Notes under the pieces: model-generated
What the model was told of the DNA's origin: nothing
Seen by the model: the letters and a program-made list of their open reading frames with translations, nothing else
Database searches by the model: none
Program-made: the position numbers and the translations under genes
Assembly: GCA_900291925.1 (NCBI GenBank)
Contig: UWYS01000007.1
Coordinates: 186,001-250,000 of the forward strand
Direction of reading: 5' to 3'
DNA from: Thecaphora thlaspeos
Lineage: Eukaryota; Basidiomycota; Ustilaginomycetes; Urocystidales; Glomosporiaceae
Length of the DNA: 64,000 bases
Shown: piece by piece, positions 21,517-31,608 of the stretch
Numbering within the stretch: position 1 is the first letter of the stretch
How the letters are laid out: each line of letters opens with the position of its first letter

Positions 21517-23259
21517 ATGTCGACCTCCGCATCGGCCTCAGCCTCGGCCTCGGCCTCTCCTCTACCGCCACCACACACCCACTCGACTTCAGCACCCACC
21601 AACACCCTCCGCATCCTCACGCTCAACGTCTGGGGCCTCAAGTACATCTCCAAATTGCGCTCCCAACGCATCCTGCAGATCGCCTCTCTCCTTCACTCTC
21701 CACACACACCGCAGTACGATCTCATCTGCCTGCAGGAGATCTGGTACGAATCCGTCGACTTCCGCCACCTCCAGTCCTTCCTCTCGTCTCGCTACCCTTA
21801 CGCGAAGTTCTTCCTCTCGGGCGCATTCGGCAGCGGTCTCGCCATCCTCTCTCGCCACCCCATCCTTGAGACGTGCACGCATCCTTACAGCCTCAACGGC
21901 CTGCCGATACACGTACAGCACGGCGACTGGTTCGTGGGCAAGGCGTGTGGCGCTGTGACGGTCGAGATCGAGGGACTGGGGTTGGTGGATGTTTGGAACA
22001 CCCACTTTGTAGCGGCGGGCGGAGATGGTGGAGCGGAGAGCGAGAGGGCACATAGGATCACGCAGGCCTATGAGCTGGCTACCAACGCGAGGAAGAGCGC
22101 AAAGAGGGGGAGACACACGGTGGTATGCGGCGACCTCAATTCGACACCGCCGTCGCTGTGCCTGGCGCTGCTGAGAGAGGTGGGCGGGCTGTTTGATGGC
22201 TTCGTCGACTCCCGACCCGAGGGAACAGATCCGCTCGCTGTGGAACTGCCAGCGTCGACGACAACGGCAGCGAACGGGCAGATGGACATGGCAAGACGGA
22301 CGAGTCCGGACCCGGAACGGGCGTTGGAGGAGCTCGGCGTCACCTGCGACTCGCCGCTCAACACCTGGACGGCGGGCAAGAGGCTCGACATCCGAGCTCA
22401 GAGGGGTGCGGGAAAGAGGCTGGACTACGTCCTGTACCGCGGACCGGAGACGTCATCCTGTGTTGCCGCTACCGCTCCCACGACAGCCTACGAAGCCAAA
22501 GACTCGTCGCGCGGTCGCCTTCGCTGCAGTCACAGCCGGGTCGTCTTCACTGACGTCTGTTCGAACCTCAATGTCAGCCTCTCGGACCACTTTGGCGTCG
22601 AAGCCGTCTTCGACATCCTCCCGGCCCCTTCCGACTCAGACGGCATCGACGAGACGCACCTTCCCACGACAGCACGCGCGAGGACGATGCAAGCTACCCT
22701 GACGTCGGCCATGAAGGCTCTGGCAGGCGGGCATGCAAAGTCGCGAACGACGCAGCGCAACCACTTTTACCTCTTTGCCACCGCCGTGTTCGTAGCGGTG
22801 GCGTCGATCGTGGCGAGCGTGTTTCAGCCGCTGGCGAGCGTCAATCCGATCCTGGTGCTGTTGGCGGTGGTGGCCGGTTGGGCGGGTACGACGATGCTGT
22901 ACAGCGCCGTCGTCTGGGCCGAGTGGGAGAAACGTGAGTGCTTCCGCGCTTGAGCCGCCTTGTCCTCCCTGTGGCGCGACAGCTGAACAGTCTCCCTTGC
23001 GCTTCCAACAGGCACGCTTCGGACCGTACTCGAGATGATGGAGTTGGAGATCGCACAGATGCGGAGACTGGCCACGCTGAGACCCTTCGCTACGCCGGAC
23101 GGGAGCAGCAGCACGGGCAGCACGAGACCTCTCCAGTCCCAAGCGGTCGGGCGAGTCGGTGCAGCGTCGGTCTCGTCTTCGTCCTCGAACAACAACAGAC
23201 GCAGGGGAAATGGATCGCCACCGGCGCCGGTTCATGTACAGGAGGGGACATTGTTCTAG
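21517..23259 (+). CDS. ISC1: Inositol phosphosphingolipid phospholipase C (neutral sphingomyelinase family)
   Basis: Exon 1 is 21517..22933 and exon 2 is 23012..23259, giving 554 aa; the 78-nt intron 22934..23011 has GTGAGT and ACAG boundaries. The DNase-I-like Mg-dependent fold shows its motifs in order: LRILTLNVWGLKYISK, DLICLQEIWYES (metal-binding Glu), GSGLAILSRHPI, VDVWNTHFVA, VVCGDLNSTPPS and LSDHFGVEAVF (catalytic His). Two hydrophobic helices follow near residues 415-465 (HFYLFATAVFVAVASIVASV and LVLLAVVAGWAGTTMLYSAV), as in yeast Isc1, which is activated by anionic phospholipids at ER/mitochondrial membranes. Exon 2 adds the helix TLRTVLEMMELEIAQMRRLA and a Ser/Asn-rich tail. The reaction hydrolyses complex sphingolipids to ceramide. 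The start follows a pyrimidine-rich leader. Confidence 0.93.
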
Positions 23260-23438
23260 TATTGCTTTCTGACTGGAACAAGATAGAAGGGAATACTGTC
23301 GACGACAGCTATCCTCAAGGATCGTGCGTGGAGGAGACGGAGAGAGCTTCTAGCGAGGTTCTAGGCCGGTGCACCATCTAGGATCTAGAGGGATAAGGTA
23401 AGAGACAGGGAAAGGTCGTTTCTCGTACCCATTTCAAC

Positions 23439-25802
23439 CTATCGAAGCTTTGTAGTCACCTCATCGCTCCAAGAGTGCGTCGACGTGGACGGATGCGGAC
23501 CAGATGACGGCCGAGCGAACAGCGGAGAGACGGCCGGGTAATGCAGGAGCGTATCGGTGCTCGTGCTGGCTGTATGTTTATGTCGCGTAAGCTCTCTACT
23601 GATCCTCGGCGAATGCGGCGATAGTCCCTCATGCTGGAGCGACAAGAAAGGAGCTTGCGAACTGACGCTACTCTCGACACGGTGGCTGCTGCTGAGCGAA
23701 TCGAAGGCGTAGCTTGAATCGTCCACGCCGCCTCCGCCGCCGCCGCCGATGAGTGCGGGTCTGGTGTAGTTAGTCGCCGGGGACGTAGCTCCGTTTCGCT
23801 TTCTCAATCCTTCACCGCCGACGACACCGCCCGTGCTAGCGGATGCGATGGGGTTGTCGGTGAAACTGCGAGACGTCGTGGCGGCATCGAGTTGTCGTCG
23901 CCATTCCTCTTCCTTTTCTCCCAATCCGGCGCGGCAGAAGAGGTAGAGAGATGTGTACAGTGCCACCACGGCGCCCACCGTCCCGTACAACATGCCCTGC
24001 GCCATGATCCTGCTTCGCGGCGTGACGAAGCCCTTCTCTCCCTTCGTCTTGAGGCCATCCTTTGGACTCTTCTTGGGTCTGACGTGTGGCGTCGGGTCAC
24101 CCGGGTTGGTCGTGTTGGCCAGCGGTGGATCGGCGGTGTCGAAACGATCGTTAAACAGTCTCCACAGGCTGACGTTGGTCGAGAGCATGGGGTAATCTTG
24201 GTGAGAAGTGTTGGCTACGAAATCGACCGTTTGCTTGGCGAATGGGAAGCCGACGTTGGGACCCATTCGGTATTCGCCAGAGTCGGACGTGTTGGCGAGA
24301 GCAAAAATAAAGTGACACCCTCGATCCAGATGGTTCCAGCCTTGGAGGGTCGATTGACAGTGCGTGTCTCCCTGTCCGTTGTCGAGAAGACCGTAGGCGT
24401 AGTGGATGTCCCGCGTGCGGTACCGCTTGATGACGGCAGGTAGAGAGGCATTGACGTCTCTCCTGGCGTACTTGGGGATGCTTGTGACATTCGAGAGGCC
24501 ATAGGGCCATGACGTCGCGCCTGCAGAGTTAACAGATCGAGCAAAGGGGTCAGCCACAGGGTTGTCTGTTTGAGAAGAATCCGCTTCACTCTCTGCCATC
24601 GACTCACGTTCGCACGTCGCATTGACATTTTCTCGATCGTCGGTGGGGAAGACGTAGGATCCAGGGTTGCCGATCCAGAACATGACGTTGGGGTCGTAGG
24701 CTTTTGCCTTTTTGAGCATGGCATACCTCTGCACCTGCTGTGCGCCCATCGAGTGGCCCGCGACGACGACGCGGTTGAGAGACGGGAAGACCGACTTGTC
24801 AAAGAGCCAGTCGAGCAGCGTGTCGATGACCTCGTACGACGAGATATTGGTCTGATCCTGTCCCGGCGGTAGGGTCAGGTTCTGCGTCTGCATCTGCGTC
24901 GGCGTGTCGACGTTCTCGTCGGTCGGCGTTTGTTCGTCGCTATGCGCGATGTATTTGGCGTCCTGCCTCTTGTGCAACCCTTCGTCAGCTCCAGGAGAGG
25001 CGCTATCGGCCCTTTGATTCATCGACTTAGCCAGCTTGCGCAGCGCGATCGCGTGTTCCTCTTGCGACAGGGGTACAGGCGGACCGACGCTGTGACTGCC
25101 CGCCGACCAACCGGAACTGCGCCAATACAGCTCGTTGGGTCCCACGGCGCCCGCCGCCTTGTCGTTCTGGTTCATCCAGCAGATACCCATGATGAGGACC
25201 GAAGCGTTGTTGGCGCCGGGTTGGTTTTGCATCGCTATGATGTTGAGAGCGCTGCGCACCAGCGACGTGTACTTCCAGCAATCGCGCGGCTTACCGGGCA
25301 TGACGATGACGGCTCGCCTAATAGACGGCGCGTCGTAGCCGGTGCTGATGTAGAATGGGACCGTAGCGTTGCCGCGGATCGCAAAGGTGCGATTGAGCGT
25401 GAAGCCGTCGAGTTCGGGAAGTGTCTGCCATCCTCCGTCATCGGAACCATTGACGGCCGGTACGGTGGCGAGAGGACTGGCAGTGTTCCAGGGTAGCTGC
25501 TGGACTTCATCACCCTGTACGTAGGCGTAGCTTGCGAGGAAGCCTGTAAACACGCTGCCTGGACCTGATATGTAGGGCAGGGTGATGGCCATCCGCGCCG
25601 CGCCTACCGGGTCCGTGCTTGCCAGCGCCACGACGGCATCTTGCTGCTCCCGTGTCGCTGGCGGGGGCGCGTTTGGGTCTTGGCGTCGAGTCAGGTCGTG
25701 CTGAGACGAAGACGAAAGGGAGAGGACGTCCATCGTCCCGAGCACCATCAGCGCCATCACCAAGCCCGAGAGGCTGTTGAGGAGCATAAGCAGTCGCGTC
25801 AT
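23439..25802 (-). CDS. Membrane-anchored alpha/beta-hydrolase, extracellular or luminal
   Basis: Single exon, 787 aa, opening with a hydrophobic signal/anchor (LLMLLNSLSGLVMALMVLGT). The hydrolase core has VIVMPGKPRDCWKYTSLVRS and a nucleophile elbow VVVAGHSMGAQ near residue 350, with Ser as presumed nucleophile. The many N-x-S/T sites (for example NGSDDG, NRTF, NATV, NNASV) indicate passage through the secretory pathway. After LRPKSPKDG-type basic sequence a second hydrophobic helix (MLYGTVGAVVALYTSLYLFC) precedes a roughly 130-aa Ser-rich, presumably cytosolic tail. Substrate unknown. No specific enzyme family is recognised beyond the fold, and the catalytic Asp/His cannot be fixed by eye. 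Converges on ISC1, with 179 nt between stop codons. Confidence 0.8.
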   Translation of the reverse strand: MTRLLMLLNSLSGLVMALMVLGTMDVLSLSSSSQHDLTRRQDPNAPPPATREQQDAVVALASTDPVGAARMAITLPYISGPGSVFTGFLASYAYVQGDEVQQLPWNTASPLATVPAVNGSDDGGWQTLPELDGFTLNRTFAIRGNATVPFYISTGYDAPSIRRAVIVMPGKPRDCWKYTSLVRSALNIIAMQNQPGANNASVLIMGICWMNQNDKAAGAVGPNELYWRSSGWSAGSHSVGPPVPLSQEEHAIALRKLAKSMNQRADSASPGADEGLHKRQDAKYIAHSDEQTPTDENVDTPTQMQTQNLTLPPGQDQTNISSYEVIDTLLDWLFDKSVFPSLNRVVVAGHSMGAQQVQRYAMLKKAKAYDPNVMFWIGNPGSYVFPTDDRENVNATCERESMAESEADSSQTDNPVADPFARSVNSAGATSWPYGLSNVTSIPKYARRDVNASLPAVIKRYRTRDIHYAYGLLDNGQGDTHCQSTLQGWNHLDRGCHFIFALANTSDSGEYRMGPNVGFPFAKQTVDFVANTSHQDYPMLSTNVSLWRLFNDRFDTADPPLANTTNPGDPTPHVRPKKSPKDGLKTKGEKGFVTPRSRIMAQGMLYGTVGAVVALYTSLYLFCRAGLGEKEEEWRRQLDAATTSRSFTDNPIASASTGGVVGGEGLRKRNGATSPATNYTRPALIGGGGGGGVDDSSYAFDSLSSSHRVESSVSSQAPFLSLQHEGLSPHSPRISRELTRHKHTASTSTDTLLHYPAVSPLFARPSSGPHPSTSTHSWSDEVTTKLR

Positions 25803-26433
25803 CTCGCTGGACTCATTGACGGCTTAGGAGGATGGCGACGCGATGCGGGCGAAGGGGAAAACAAAAGGGTGAAGTGAGATGGCACGCCGTCTGTTCTGGT
25901 GATGTGATGGTGGTAGCCAGAAGGAAGTGGATGGGAAGGACAGCTGGCAGCGAGACAGCGAGAGTCGGGGCGTGGGCGAACGAGCACAGAGCACGGCTGT
26001 GTCGAGTCGACTAGCTGACTAGGTGGGGTTTTGCTGGCTCGTCGACAAGGTGAAGGGCCGTCTCTTGCAGTTCGCCCACCTCTTGTACGCCACTTGTTAA
26101 AAAAGCGGCGGTCCGTGGCGGCAACAATGCACTTAGCTTACGCCCATCGCCGCGCCAATGCGGAGGCTCGACCAGGCCAATAATGGTAGTCTCGTAGGCT
26201 CATGCCCCGCCGCTCAGAGCGCGATCGCTCGCAGCAGCTTCGTAGACATGCTCGACCAGGGAGTAAAGGCAATGGCGTGCAAGAGAAGAAAAAGTGAGTA
26301 GTAGTAATACATGAAACGAGCCGGATCATATCGTGCAGAAACGCGGAGACGGAGCAATGGAGGCCTAGAGCTGGGAGAAAAGAGCGTTGGCGCGCAGTGA
26401 AAGCGAACATTGTGTGCGAGGCCGGCGGTCTGC
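25803..26433. other. Intergenic between two minus-strand genes
   Basis: 631 nt: upstream region of the hydrolase gene and 3' side of the CreC-like gene. No gene seen. Confidence 0.6.
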
Positions 26434-28848
26434 TCAGGCCGCCACACTCTGACCGTTGGATCGGCCGACGTCTACTGCGTTGGCGGCACCCAAGCCGTCG
26501 CCGCCTTCAGCATGGCCGGACTTGTTCATGTGGGCGACCGTCGTCCGCCAGCTCTCGGCCAGCCGGCTGCGATCTGCCGTCATCGAGGCGCGGCCCGCCG
26601 CCGCACCGCTACGGTCACGTCGCGGCAGCGGCCGTGCGAACGTCTCGACGTTGCCGTTCTTGCGCAGGACGGAAATTGAGTCGGGACGGAAGCGGAGGCC
26701 GGTCAATAACTCGCCGCCGAGGTCGGTCGTCACCACGGGCTGCAGGATGGCCACCTCGCTTCGCGGCGAGGGCGGGTGCCGCAGCGACTCCTGCGGCGTC
26801 GACAGCAAGTGTGGCGACGCCGACGGCCGGTCCATGCTCGTGCTGAGCCGCCGTCCGGCCGCATTGCCCGGCGATCGCGACTTATCGACCAGCGAAAACG
26901 TCGATCCCACGCCGCTCCTACGCACGGCCGAGTGCGAGCCGTAGGTGTGGAACTTGGGCTTGTTGAGCGCGGCGCTGGAGAAATCCCAGAAAATAAGCTT
27001 GCAGTCCTCGCCGACGGTGGCGAAGCGATAGGTCCGTTCGTCGTCTCGCCAGCGCCACGGGTCCCACGCGAGCCCGGTGACGAACGAGGTATGGCCCTGA
27101 CAGCGGGCGACGATGCGCCCCTCCCTCGGCGCCCACACGGTGACCAGGTCGTCCTGGCCGCCGGTCAGGAGGAACTTGCCGTCGGGCGACCAACTGACGC
27201 AGTTGATGCCGCCAAAGTAAGACTCAAACACGTCGAGCAGCCGCTCCGAGTTGATGTCGGCCACGCGCAGGACGCCGTCCTCGGCGACGATGGCGACGTG
27301 AGCAAAGTCTGGGCTAAAGGCGAAGTCAGTCACCTTGGACTTGGAGAGCTTCCAGTGGCTGACCGGGTTCATGCGCAACCAGGGCGTCTCCTTGCCCTTC
27401 CCGGAGAGGCCGTTGGCGCTGCCGCTGAAGGGCCCCAGGCCGCCGCTCGACTTGCCGCCGGCGGGCAGGCCCGAAAGGATCGGGACGGCGCCGGGCTTGG
27501 TCACCAGCAGGAGAGGCTCGTCATCGTTATCGACGTCGCCGCGGCCAGCCCCTGCGGCAGCCCTAGTCCTCCACGGACCGGTCGTTCCGGCAGCTGGCGC
27601 GAGGCGCTGTTTCGGCTGGCTGCCGGTGCTGTCGCTGGCGCCGCTTGATCCGATGGGCTCGCTGAGTTCGACCGTCGTGTTACTGGTGGATGCGGTGAGG
27701 CTGCGCTGGCCGATGCTGGGACGCGATCCGGTCGGCGTCAGCGGCGGGAACGCGACGGCGGGTTTGGCAGCCTCGGTCTCGGATCGAACCTGCTGGGCAT
27801 GTTGAAGGGCCGAACCGGCCGAGCTCGCCGTGGGCGTCCAGGCGACCGGGGCAAAGTGGAAAGAGTCTTCGCGGTCGCGGTCGTAGACAATGAGGGTGCC
27901 GTCGACATGGGCGGCCATAAAGAGGCTCTCGCTGCCGGGTAGCCAACGCACCTGCGTGACGGCGGACGAGGTGATGGCGCCGCCCTTGTTGATGCGCGTG
28001 TAGCGGGACGAGATGGGGTCGAGCCAGAGGAGGTCTCCGGTGACGAAGCCGATGAGGATGTCGAGGCGGTCGTGTGCGCGGGTGAACTGGTTGACGTCGT
28101 GGCAGCTGGGCGAAGCGCTGAAGCTGATCCTGGCGAGGGCGTCCTTGATCTTGCAGGTGGTGTCGGCGAGCCAGAAGAAGGATCGTGCGTTGTTGAGAAA
28201 GACGAACGAGTCGGTGTCGGTGCGCTGGGCGAGGATCTTTGCGAGGTCCTGGTGGACGACCATGCGGTTGACAAAGTTGCTGCTGGTCGACTTGACGTTG
28301 TTCTTTGGGCGAGTGGGTTTGGCGCTGAGGCGGCCCATGGTGGCGCCGAGCCCACCGAAGCGCATGGCCTGAGCGCCGATGCCGGCGATACCGCCCAGGC
28401 CACCGCTGCCTCCGGTGAGGCTAGCGGCCGGAGCATCGATGCCCTGTGCGGCGAGGGGATGCTCGAGGAGCGGGCCTTGCGATGCGGCGAGGAAGTGGCT
28501 TGCGTCCGCGGCGATGCTGGCGTCGCTACCGACGTTTGCAGGATCGAGCGCGGCAGCTGCCGCGGCTGCCGCTGCTACGGCCTTCGTGGCGGTCCTCTCG
28601 CGTTCAGCCTGCCTCGAGTTCTTGGAGGTGGGAAGTTGCTTTACGCTGACGGTGCTGATGCGAGGGGTCGGGTAGATGGAGCACATGAAGGCCTGGCTAT
28701 ACGATTGGGGCGCGATGGTGATGATGGGCTGAGGTGGTGGTGTGAAGGTGGCAGTCTGTCGGTAGGAGCCCTCGGGTGCCTCGAAGGTGATCGACTGCGG
28801 CGTCGAGGCCGGCGGCGCTGGCGCGGATGTGCTGGCAGTCGCCGCCAT
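26434..28848 (-). CDS. CreC/WDR20-family WD40 protein, deubiquitinase cofactor
   Basis: Intronless, 804 aa from the ATG at 28848 (MAATAST). WD-type blades include LDILIGFVTGDLLWLDPISS, VTQVRWLPGSESLFMAAHVD followed by GTLIVYDRDRED, VTDFAFSPDFAHVAIVAEDG, CVSWSPDGKFLLTGGQDD and FVTGLAWDPWRW. The order, with a long Ser/Gly-rich insert between the early and central blades, and the phrase WLRMNPVSHWKLSKSKVTDF, match the WDR20/CreC/Bun62 family. Family members bind and activate USP12/46-type deubiquitinases; in Aspergillus CreC acts with CreB in carbon catabolite repression. Poly-Ala (residues about 75-90) and the C-terminal tail look disordered. Role in this organism inferred from the family. Confidence 0.82.
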   Translation of the reverse strand: MAATASTSAPAPPASTPQSITFEAPEGSYRQTATFTPPPQPIITIAPQSYSQAFMCSIYPTPRISTVSVKQLPTSKNSRQAERERTATKAVAAAAAAAAALDPANVGSDASIAADASHFLAASQGPLLEHPLAAQGIDAPAASLTGGSGGLGGIAGIGAQAMRFGGLGATMGRLSAKPTRPKNNVKSTSSNFVNRMVVHQDLAKILAQRTDTDSFVFLNNARSFFWLADTTCKIKDALARISFSASPSCHDVNQFTRAHDRLDILIGFVTGDLLWLDPISSRYTRINKGGAITSSAVTQVRWLPGSESLFMAAHVDGTLIVYDRDREDSFHFAPVAWTPTASSAGSALQHAQQVRSETEAAKPAVAFPPLTPTGSRPSIGQRSLTASTSNTTVELSEPIGSSGASDSTGSQPKQRLAPAAGTTGPWRTRAAAGAGRGDVDNDDEPLLLVTKPGAVPILSGLPAGGKSSGGLGPFSGSANGLSGKGKETPWLRMNPVSHWKLSKSKVTDFAFSPDFAHVAIVAEDGVLRVADINSERLLDVFESYFGGINCVSWSPDGKFLLTGGQDDLVTVWAPREGRIVARCQGHTSFVTGLAWDPWRWRDDERTYRFATVGEDCKLIFWDFSSAALNKPKFHTYGSHSAVRRSGVGSTFSLVDKSRSPGNAAGRRLSTSMDRPSASPHLLSTPQESLRHPPSPRSEVAILQPVVTTDLGGELLTGLRFRPDSISVLRKNGNVETFARPLPRRDRSGAAAGRASMTADRSRLAESWRTTVAHMNKSGHAEGGDGLGAANAVDVGRSNGQSVAA

Positions 28849-29372
28849 GGTGGCGATGGGGCGATGAGGAAGGAGTGAAGGGGGGCGAGGGGCCAAGGCA
28901 GAGATGCCGGACGAGCCGGGACAGGTGCGGGCGACGAGGGAACCTTGAATGGTTGCGGCGCGAGCAGAGCGGGTGCGCCGATGCGATGCGATGTGATGCG
29001 ATGTGATGTGATGCGATGTGATGTGATGCGATGTGATGTGATGAGGTGAGTTGGTGGCAGCGGCCGGCAGCCGTTGACCCTCCCTCGGCCCTCGCGGCGC
29101 GCCTCATGTTGCGAGAGCGCAGCGGCCACGAGGCGAGTGAGCTGCGTGCGGCAAGAAGCGCCAGCGCCAAGCCTACGCCTGATGTGGAGCAAAGCCAAAG
29201 GCAGCGAGCGATACGCCGCGAACCCGGACCTGCCGCAAGCCTCGACCCTCCACACTAGTTAGAAAGACTAGCTAACTAACCATTCCAAGATTACCATCAT
29301 CACAACCACCACCACCACCATCACACCGATCTACGATCACTCCCAGCTCCCTCTCCCTCTCTTCGGCCCGCC
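28849..29372. promoter_or_regulatory. Divergent intergenic region between the CreC-like and FIST genes
   Basis: 524 nt between divergent start codons; contains a GATGT/GATGC pentamer satellite (28980..29045). No gene seen. Confidence 0.5.
28980..29045. repeat. GATGY pentamer satellite with 15-nt higher-order unit
   Basis: Thirteen or so GATGC/GATGT pentamers in a row; three consecutive 15-nt units of GATGCGATGTGATGT are identical. Confidence 0.9.
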
Positions 29373-31465
29373 ATGTCTTCGGCCGCCCTCCTCTTACGTC
29401 GTCCAACGCCATGGCGCCCCGCCATCCGCCCCAGCGCATACACACCGGCCTCGACCTCGATAGCCAGCCGCAGCTGTGCCCAACTCGCCTCAGCACCACC
29501 ACCTTCCTTCACCGCCGGCCAAGCCAAGCAGCATGAGCAGCCGCCGTGGAAGCCCAAGCCTGTCCTCGCAACCGCACAAACGCTCACCCTCTTCTCAGAG
29601 AGCCCACAGGGCCTGCTTATCGCTCTTCGTTCCACATTGCAGGGGATGACCGACCTCGCCTCCCGCTTCGCGCCCCTCTCGACCGCCGCCGATCAGGCGT
29701 CCGCGCCTAGTGCCACTGCCGCAGCAAAGCGACACGATCACCTCCTCCTCTACTCGCTCAGCAAGGACCTGCCACTCCAGCACCTCGCCCAAGCAGTCTC
29801 CCTCCTCCGCGGTACCGACCCCAGCCTTGCCAAGCAGCGCGACGCACACCCAGCAACACCACCGCCTAGGATAGCGCGTGTAGGCCTCCTCTCGTCGCCG
29901 CTCCCCAGCTCCCTCATCCCGCCGAATGCGCTCGAGCCGGGCGCCCCGCCCATCGCATCCTCAACCCTACATTCGGTCTCGCTCAGCCTCCTCCCCGGCG
30001 TCAATGCCGTCCCCTTTCGCAGCGAGATCCCGGGCCGAGCACAGGTTGCTGTCGGACGGTGGCCGGATCGCAAGCCATCGTGGCAGCAAGGTGCAGAGAG
30101 GGGAGCCGACCTGCTAGGCGATGTGCCATCCTCCTCTTCCGCCTCCTCAGGCGCCATCAGCGGTAGCAGCGGCTCGGCAGCTGCCGATCAGACGACGGCT
30201 GCAGCGACCGACTCGGCAGAGGCCCATGGCGAGGCACGAGACTGGCGCGACATCTGGGGCCGCGAAAACATCTCCAGCGCTGTCCCGCCCGCGCTTCAAG
30301 GGCTGGATCCAGCGTCGGTCCTCTCGCTCCTTTTTTTCACCGACCCGTGCCCGCAGGGCTTGACCGAAGGACTGGCCTCTCGCTTCCCTTACTCGAGTGT
30401 GCTGGGCCTCCACGCTCCGCCGACGCCCTTCGAGACGGGTCGAGACCAGACGTTACTCGTCAATCTCCCCGGAGATGGTAGCGAGGCGGCGCAGCTCGAC
30501 AAAATTCACAGCGACGGTGCGGTCGGCGTCGCGCTGGTGGCCAACGTCGACGCAAAGGGTCGAAAGGCAGGCAAGGAGATGGCGAGGCCCAGCGTAGAGG
30601 TCAGCTACGAGGGATTGGTGCCGTTCGGGCCGAGGCGAGAGGTGACTTCGTGAGTGCGTGCCGCCGTCCGTTCTTGCTCGAGCCATCTCGACTGACGACC
30701 CACCACTTCCCTTCCCCTCTCGACGGTCTAAACAGCGCGTCTGGCAACATTGTTACTGAGCTTGACCAACAAAACGCAGCCCAACAGTTCCTGCGGGACA
30801 TCCAGAAGCGTTCCTCCCACTCTTCGCCTTCTGCTCCCTCGTCTTCGTCCTCCCTCTCTGCGTCCGAGACGCGCGAGATAGCCTCAAAGGTTAAAAAGGA
30901 AGAAGCCTTCTACATTGCACTCTTTTCATCGCCCACCTCTTCTGAGCCATTGATGATATCTCCCATTCTATCAGGCCATCCGGCTCGGGGAACGTTATCA
31001 GTTGAGACGGATGTAGATCTCGGGCCTGGTCCTCGCGGTCAACAGGGGAGTATGCGTATCTTTGCGCAATTCTTCCAGCATAGCCCTGATTCTCTATCGA
31101 GAGAGGGAGAGGTGGAATCCATCCAAATCCCAGGTGAAGACGTATCGGCTTGGACGAGTCCTAGGTATCTATTCCTTTCTTCACCTTGCTTCGCCTCTAA
31201 CTTCACGGCGACGAGGGAAGAGACGGTAGAGAAGGAAAGGGGAAAACATCAAGTTTTCGCCTTACCCAATCTATTCATCGCTGCGAGCGAAAAAGGTTGG
31301 ATCGTTGGGAGAGGTAAAAAGTTACAAAAGGTCGAGGCAACCAAAAAGGTAAATGAGGAAGACGAGCAACAAGGTGGAAGTGTAGCTCTCAAGAGGGACG
31401 GTAGTTCGATTGTAGAGTGTAGAGTGCCAAAGGCAAGGGTCGTCCTCAATCTTCGAGGAGAGTAA
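29373..31465 (+). CDS. FIST-domain protein with mitochondrial-type N-terminus
   Basis: Exon 1 is 29373..30649 and exon 2 is 30736..31465, giving 668 aa; the intron 30650..30735 has GTGAGT and ACAG boundaries, and splicing is needed because exon 1 otherwise stops within one codon. The first 40 residues are Arg/Ser/Ala-rich without acids (MSSAALLLRRPTPWRPAIRP), a probable mitochondrial presequence. Family clues are DGAVGVALVAN at the FIST core, and in exon 2 ASGNIVTELDQQNAAQQFLR, as in the FIST C region, followed by EAFYIALFSS. FIST modules are ligand-sensing domains known mainly from bacteria and from eukaryotic F-box protein FBXO22; fungal stand-alone members are uncharacterised. Ligand unknown. 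Converges on MCC beta with 143 nt between stops. Confidence 0.7.
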
Positions 31466-31608
31466 ATACGGTTGTCATCGTAGAAGAGGGAATGGACAGT
31501 CCCGAGAATGTAGATGGTGTTTTCCTTCTTATGAGGTGACATTCGACCGACGAGTTTGTGCTTACAGAGAGACCGACGTGACAAAGGGTGGGCGGGGCGT
31601 TCGTCCGC

